NCBI GenBank assembly: GCA_027364635.1
Contig: DAHXOZ010000016.1
Coordinates: 1 to 32,714 of the forward strand
Direction of reading: 5' to 3'
DNA: 32,714 bases
Source of the DNA: a bacterium
GTDB lineage: Bacteria > Bacteroidota > Bacteroidia > Chitinophagales > Chitinophagaceae
This document shows, piece after piece, positions 28,126 through 32,714 of the stretch. Position 1 is the stretch's first letter, and every line of letters begins with the position of its first letter. The notes under the pieces are model-generated. The model made no database searches, was not told the origin of the DNA, and saw only the letters and a program-made list of their open reading frames with translations. The translations under genes and the position numbers were made by a program.

Positions 28126-28263
28126 AGGAGATAAAAATAGGAGATATTTTTCAAAAACCACCAAATTTTTTTAAAACTTTTTTCGTCTGGAGATTGGCAG
28201 AATTACAGTGAACCTACAAATAACCAGGATTCTTGTTTTCTTTTCCAATGTTTTTAGTTCATG

Positions 28264-28303
28264 CAACAAAAAAGCCCTTCAATGTTGAAGAGCTTTTTTG
28301 TTG
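28264..28303 (-). terminator. Bidirectional intrinsic terminator, serving at least the DUF1573 operon
   Basis: caacaaaaaagc cc ttcaatgttgaa ga gcttttttgttg: 12-bp outer stem plus inner stem; A- and T-runs on the two arms. Lies just after the minus-strand DUF1573 stop at 28342. Confidence 0.85.
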
Positions 28304-28341
28304 TATAAAGGTTTGAAGTTATAAGCTTATTTATTTTCTTT

Positions 28342-28767
28342 CTAATTTTTTTTAGCGCTTGCTTTTGACGCTTCGTAAGTAGCGTAAGCTGCCGGAGTTA
28401 ATACTTCACCTGTAAGTTTTACAAATTTGGGATCATCAGCACCGGCAAATTTAACGGTGAGAGTTTTGTTGATCGGGCCTAATGCTGCTGCATTATAAGT
28501 GGCTGTGATGGTTCCTGTTTTTCCGGGCGCTATCGGCGCTTTTGTATAATCAGAAACTGTACATCCGCAGGAAGGGGTTGCCTGTTCTATAATTAAGGGC
28601 TCGGTACCAATATTAGTAACTGTAATGGTAGCTGTTGGAGGAGTATTTTGTTTCACTTTACCAAAATCGTAAGTTTCTGTACTTAATCTTGCAATATCAT
28701 CTGCCTTTTTTTGCGCAAACAGAGTAGTAGATGATAGTACCAGTACTGCTAATAATAATTTTTTCAT
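28342..28767 (-). CDS. DUF1573 domain protein, exported
   Basis: 141 aa; signal peptide; TYDFGKVKQNTPPTATITVTNIGTEPLIIEQATPSCGCTVSDYTKAPIAPG. Confidence 0.92.
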   Translation of the reverse strand: MKKLLLAVLVLSSTTLFAQKKADDIARLSTETYDFGKVKQNTPPTATITVTNIGTEPLIIEQATPSCGCTVSDYTKAPIAPGKTGTITATYNAAALGPINKTLTVKFAGADDPKFVKLTGEVLTPAAYATYEASKASAKKN

Positions 28768-28787
28768 GATGTGGTTTGTTTAAGATT

Positions 28788-29291
28788 TTATTGTTCGTTT
28801 TTTAAAGTGTTTAAAGCGGTATTAACAGGAGCGGAGGTGACAGGTGTTTTCCAAACTTCTCCTTTTATAATTATTTGTTTTGTTTGAGTGCCATTATAAG
28901 TGATGGTAACCGGCTTGTCAAAAGGTCCTTCATTTGCTGCATTGTAGCCAACTTTTATTACGGCAGTTTGGCCTACAGCTACCGTATCTTTATTCCATTC
29001 AGGAGTAGTGCAACCACAACTAGCCTGAACATTGTTCAACGCAAAAGGTGCAGCGCCTGTATTGGTAAATTCAAAAATATGGGTAACAGGTTTTCCCTGG
29101 GGGATTTTCCCAAAATCAAATTGGGTTTCTTTTAAAGTAAGGCTTTCTGATGGGTTTTCAGAAATTACTTCGGTTGTGGCAGATTTTGTTGTGGCTGTTT
29201 TATTCTTTTTGCTTACTTTAGTAACACTTGTTTGAGCGCTTGCCAAAAGAGTAAACGCAAGAAAACAAATAACTGTAAATAGTTTTTTCAT
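28788..29291 (-). CDS. DUF1573 domain protein, exported (tandem paralogue)
   Basis: 167 aa; signal peptide; FDFGKIPQGKPVTHIFEFTNTGAAPFALNNVQASCGCTTPEW. Confidence 0.92.
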   Translation of the reverse strand: MKKLFTVICFLAFTLLASAQTSVTKVSKKNKTATTKSATTEVISENPSESLTLKETQFDFGKIPQGKPVTHIFEFTNTGAAPFALNNVQASCGCTTPEWNKDTVAVGQTAVIKVGYNAANEGPFDKPVTITYNGTQTKQIIIKGEVWKTPVTSAPVNTALNTLKNEQ

Positions 29292-29311
29292 TTTATAAGT
29301 AAATACGGTTT

Positions 29312-29344
29312 CAAAGATAGTAAAACGTCATATATGGTTGCAAA
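29312..29344 (-). promoter_or_regulatory. Bacteroidota-type promoter for the DUF1573 pair
   Basis: Minus strand TTTG-N21-TATCTTTG matches the -33 TTTG / -7 TAnnTTTG consensus known from Bacteroidetes; 21 bp upstream of the ATG at 29291. Confidence 0.65.
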
Positions 29345-29403
29345 TTGTGGTAGCGTTTTTAGATTTTTAACATTCATCAATCATAATTAATATTTTTGCG
29401 GGT

Positions 29404-31794
29404 ATGGATACCAATCAAATCAGTGAAGAAAGCCTTTTGGAAAACCTTTCATTTGAAAAGTTCAGGGAGGAGGTTTTAAAAGATTACAGAGTGGTGTGCG
29501 AAAGCCGTGAAACAAGTTTATTAAGCAGAAAGGAAGTACTTACCGGGAAAGCCAAGTTTGGCATTTTTGGAGGAGGCAAAGAAGTGGCGCAGGTTGCTAT
29601 GGCCAAATTCTTTATGCCCGGGGATTTCAGGGCCGGATATTACAGGGACCAGACTTTTATGTTTGCCAGCGGAATGGCCACTATAGAGCAATTTTTTGCG
29701 CAATTATATGCTGATCCTGATATAAAGAATGATCCTTTTAGTGCCGGAAGACAGATGAACTCACACTTTGCAACAAAATTTGTAGATGAAAATGGAAATT
29801 GGCTTGACCTGGCACATAGAAAAAATATTTCAGCTGATATAGCGCCTACTTCCGGTCAGATGCCGCGGGCTTTTGGGCTTGCTTTTGCTTCCAAAGTTTT
29901 CAGGCAAGTAGGAATTTTACACGATCTGGAAAATTTAAGTAATCATGGTAATGAAGTTTGCTTTTGCACCATTGGCGATGCCGCAACTTCTGAAGGCCAT
30001 TTTTGGGAAGCCATGAATGCTGCCGGGGTTTTACAAATTCCGCTTGCTGTTTTTGTTTGGGATGACGGGTATGGAATTTCTGTTCCCAAAAAATATCAAA
30101 CAACAAAATCCTCTATTTCAAAAGCAATGAGTGGTTTGCAAAAAAAAGAGGATACCAACGGTATAAATATTTACAAACTGAAAGGATGGGATTATTCAGG
30201 TATGTGCGAGATATTGGATGAGGCAATTAAAAATATCCGTGAAACCCATACGCCTGCTTTGTTTCATGTGGAAGAACTGACACAGCCACAAGGACATTCT
30301 ACTTCAGGTAGCCATGAACGTTATAAAGGCCCCGCCAGGCTCGAATGGGAAAAAGAGTGGGACTGTAAAAAGCAAATGCGTGATTGGATCATTGCCAATT
30401 CACTTGCTGATGAAGATGAATTAAATGAGATTGAAAATAACGCGAAACACTTTGTAAAAACCAGTAAGCAACATGCTTGGCACAAATATATTACTCCGAT
30501 AAAAAACCAGGTAGCTGAAACGGTGAAACTGTTGGAAAAATATACTTCTTCTATAGAATATAACGAAGAACTTCAAAAATGTATTAAAGAACTTACTTCA
30601 TTGCGTGAGCCATTGCGCCGTGATGTGATGAAAACATTGGCTTTTGTAATTAACAATGCTTCTTCAAATGATACTATCGAGGAAGTAAAAAATTTTTATG
30701 AAAAATTAAAACTGAAAAACAAAGAAATATTTGATACTTACCTGTATAATGAAGGTCCCAAATCTGCATTGAAAGTTGCTGCCGTACCGGCTATAATTCC
30801 TGAAGATGCAGAATTGGTGAATGGATTTGAAGTTCTCAATCAATATTTTGACCAGTTGTTTGCTGCTAATAAAAAGGTAATTGCATTTGGTGAGGACCTT
30901 GGACACATTGGCGATGTAAACCAGGGTTTCAGTGGGTTACAGGCTAAGTATGGCGAAGAACGGATATTTGATACAGGCATCCGCGAACTTACCATCATGG
31001 GACAGGGAATAGGTTTGGCCTTACGTGGCTTAAGGCCCATTGCTGAAATTCAATATCTCGACTATTTACTCTTCGGTTTAGAACCCCTGAGCGATGATGT
31101 ATGTACTACTCATTTCAGAACTAAAGGGCAACAAAGTGTTCCGATAATTGTGCGTACAAGAGGTCATCGGCTGGAAGGGATTTGGCACAGCGGATCGCCG
31201 ATGGGAATGATCATAAATGCATTGCGAGGCATGTACGTTTGTGTTCCGCGAAACATGACTCAGGCGGTTGGAATGTATAATACGCTTTTACAAAGTAATG
31301 ATCCGGCTTTGATGATTGAATGTTTGAATGGCTACCGGCTTAAAGAAAAACTTCCATCCAATTTGTTGGAATACCGGGTACCTTTGGGCGTTCCTGAAAT
31401 TATTAGAGAAGGAACTGATATTACCATCGTTTCATACGGGTCAGTGTTGCGCCTCATTATGGAAGCAGTAGAAAAACTGGAAAAAATGAATATCAGTTGT
31501 GAGGTGGTAGATGTACAAACACTTTTGCCTTTTGACATTCAACATTCTATACTAGATTCTTTGAAGAAAACCAATCGTATTCTCTTCATTGATGAAGATG
31601 TACCGGGCGGGGCTTCAGCGTTTATGTTCAATAAAGTGATGGAAGAGCAGGGCGGATATCGCTGGCTGGATGTTTCGCCAAGAACGCTTTGCTCAAAAGA
31701 GCACCGACCATCATATGGAAGTGATGGCGATTATTTTAGCAAGCCAAATGTTGAGGAAATTATAAATGTAGCAAAAGAAATGATGGCTGAATGA
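29404..31794 (+). CDS. Fused E1 alpha/beta subunit of a 2-oxoacid (branched-chain type) dehydrogenase complex
   Basis: 796 aa; ThDP domain CTIGDAATSEGHFWEAMNAAG..., then beta-type GEDLGHIGDVNQGFSGLQ...YGEERIFDTGIRELTIMGQGIGLALRGLRPIAEIQYLDY. Confidence 0.92.
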   Translation: MDTNQISEESLLENLSFEKFREEVLKDYRVVCESRETSLLSRKEVLTGKAKFGIFGGGKEVAQVAMAKFFMPGDFRAGYYRDQTFMFASGMATIEQFFAQLYADPDIKNDPFSAGRQMNSHFATKFVDENGNWLDLAHRKNISADIAPTSGQMPRAFGLAFASKVFRQVGILHDLENLSNHGNEVCFCTIGDAATSEGHFWEAMNAAGVLQIPLAVFVWDDGYGISVPKKYQTTKSSISKAMSGLQKKEDTNGINIYKLKGWDYSGMCEILDEAIKNIRETHTPALFHVEELTQPQGHSTSGSHERYKGPARLEWEKEWDCKKQMRDWIIANSLADEDELNEIENNAKHFVKTSKQHAWHKYITPIKNQVAETVKLLEKYTSSIEYNEELQKCIKELTSLREPLRRDVMKTLAFVINNASSNDTIEEVKNFYEKLKLKNKEIFDTYLYNEGPKSALKVAAVPAIIPEDAELVNGFEVLNQYFDQLFAANKKVIAFGEDLGHIGDVNQGFSGLQAKYGEERIFDTGIRELTIMGQGIGLALRGLRPIAEIQYLDYLLFGLEPLSDDVCTTHFRTKGQQSVPIIVRTRGHRLEGIWHSGSPMGMIINALRGMYVCVPRNMTQAVGMYNTLLQSNDPALMIECLNGYRLKEKLPSNLLEYRVPLGVPEIIREGTDITIVSYGSVLRLIMEAVEKLEKMNISCEVVDVQTLLPFDIQHSILDSLKKTNRILFIDEDVPGGASAFMFNKVMEEQGGYRWLDVSPRTLCSKEHRPSYGSDGDYFSKPNVEEIINVAKEMMAE

Positions 31795-31866
31795 GAGGCC
31801 AATGATGAATAATGAATTATGGATGATGAAATGATCTTCTGCCGGCTGAATAAAAATCCTTACTAA

Positions 31867-31879
31867 TTGTTTGTTTACT
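31867..31879 (+). promoter_or_regulatory. Recurrent intergenic motif TTGTTTGTTTACT, copy 4
   Basis: Exact 13-mer; 36 bp upstream of the 97-aa gene (31915). Confidence 0.5.
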
Positions 31880-31914
31880 GCAACCATAAAATCACAAAAA
31901 AATAAATACAATCT

Positions 31915-32208
31915 ATGATCACCAATGCTGAAAGACGCTTTATTGAACAATGGCGTGATCAGAAAAGCGGCCCCAAATGGAAATATTATTTGTTATTTTC
32001 AATGGCATGGTCTGTAGTTTCTTTCCTGGTTATTTTTTTCCTTTTAAAGTTATTTACAAACCTCTGGCAAACTGGTGGCCAGAATCTCATTTATTTACTA
32101 TTAGGCATTGCAATAACCATCGGTTTTTTTTCTACTCATTTTACCTATGTTACCAATGAAAAAAAATACCATGCAATTATGGAAAGAGAAAAAAAAAGTA
32201 AGCGTTAG
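31915..32208 (+). CDS. Small two-TM membrane protein, unknown function
   Basis: 97 aa; two hydrophobic helices (YYLLFSMAWSVVSFLVIFFLLKLF; LIYLLLGIAITIGFFSTHF), charged termini. Confidence 0.65.
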   Translation: MITNAERRFIEQWRDQKSGPKWKYYLLFSMAWSVVSFLVIFFLLKLFTNLWQTGGQNLIYLLLGIAITIGFFSTHFTYVTNEKKYHAIMEREKKSKR

Positions 32209-32714
32209 TGCTTCATCTTTTTCCTTTTTGTAACGATATCCTTTATTATTTTTTCTGCATGCTCCCTTGAGTTTTCAATAAAAAGCCGGTGTGTATTCAT
32301 TCCTCCACAGATAACCCCTGCGAGGTAAATTCCTTTTACATTGCTTTCATAATTCTTTTCACTATAATCGGGTTTACACACATCATCATCTGATAATTTA
32401 ATGCCTGCATGCCTTAGAAACTCAAGATTGGGTTTGTATCCCGTCATGGCAAGCACCCAATCATTTTCAATTGTTACAATTCCCTCTGGCGTTGCAATAT
32501 CTACTTCATGTTCTTTTATTTCTTTAATTTCTGAATTAAAATACGCTTTTATAGAACCTTCTTTTATCCGGTTATCAATATCAGGTTTTACCCAGTATTT
32601 AACGCGGTCGCTTATTTTATCACCCCGGATTACCATTGTCACATTTGCGCCCTTTCGCCACGTTTCCAAAGTTGCATCAATAGCTGAATTAGCTGCACCT
32701 ACTACCAATACATT
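32205..32714 (-). CDS. YpdA-family NAD(P)/FAD-dependent (putative bacillithiol-disulfide) reductase, partial at the window edge
   Basis: VVGAANSAIDATLETWRKGANVTMVIRG, NDWVLAMTGYKPNLEFLRHAGI, GIYLAGVICGGMNTHRLFIENSREHA; reading frame continues past 32714. Confidence 0.8.
   Translation of the reverse strand, partial: NVLVVGAANSAIDATLETWRKGANVTMVIRGDKISDRVKYWVKPDIDNRIKEGSIKAYFNSEIKEIKEHEVDIATPEGIVTIENDWVLAMTGYKPNLEFLRHAGIKLSDDDVCKPDYSEKNYESNVKGIYLAGVICGGMNTHRLFIENSREHAEKIIKDIVTKRKKMKH

Noticed and set aside
31797-31840. Repeat-like aatgatgaataatgaattatggatgatgaaatgatc
   Set aside because: Short imperfect ATGA-rich stretch in an intergenic tail; too short and degenerate to call a repeat array.
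1-32714. CRISPR arrays, tRNA/rRNA genes, insertion sequences or prophage genes
   Set aside because: Searched by eye for regular direct repeats, tRNA-like TTCRA arms, transposase/integrase motifs and terminal inverted repeats; none convincing.

Overview
AT-rich Bacteroidota-type (probably Chitinophagaceae-like) chromosomal window, densely coding. No rRNA, tRNA, CRISPR array or intact mobile element was recognised. Main content: an N-terminal CcoI/FixI-like copper ATPase fragment at the left edge; DUF302-DUF2892-OsmC-small Cys-rich membrane protein; an uncharacterised FMN-barrel-like protein of 617 aa next to hemA; a P2-type cation ATPase; patatin; a ChbG/YdjC deacetylase; a CzcCBA-type divalent-metal RND operon led by a small exported protein; a periplasmic molybdenum-hydroxylase operon (IorA-IorB-cytochrome c-XdhC) with a nearby MOSC protein; a ClC-CBS protein; tandem DUF1573 proteins; a fused E1 alpha/beta 2-oxoacid dehydrogenase; and a partial YpdA-like reductase. 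Most unusual items: (i) a 653-aa orphan HsdM-like protein with degenerate SAM and NPPF motifs, fused to a TM helix and a C-terminal SH3-like domain, with no HsdR or HsdS visible; (ii) a recurrent 13-bp motif (TTGTTTGTTTACT) in intergenic regions, always pointing toward a gene; (iii) an apparent single-nonsense-codon pseudogene of a STAS/SpoIIAA-like protein; (iv) a ~750-bp intergenic region with stacked hairpins and a strong terminator, a candidate ncRNA. All calls come from reading the sequence and supplied ORFs; no database search was run.
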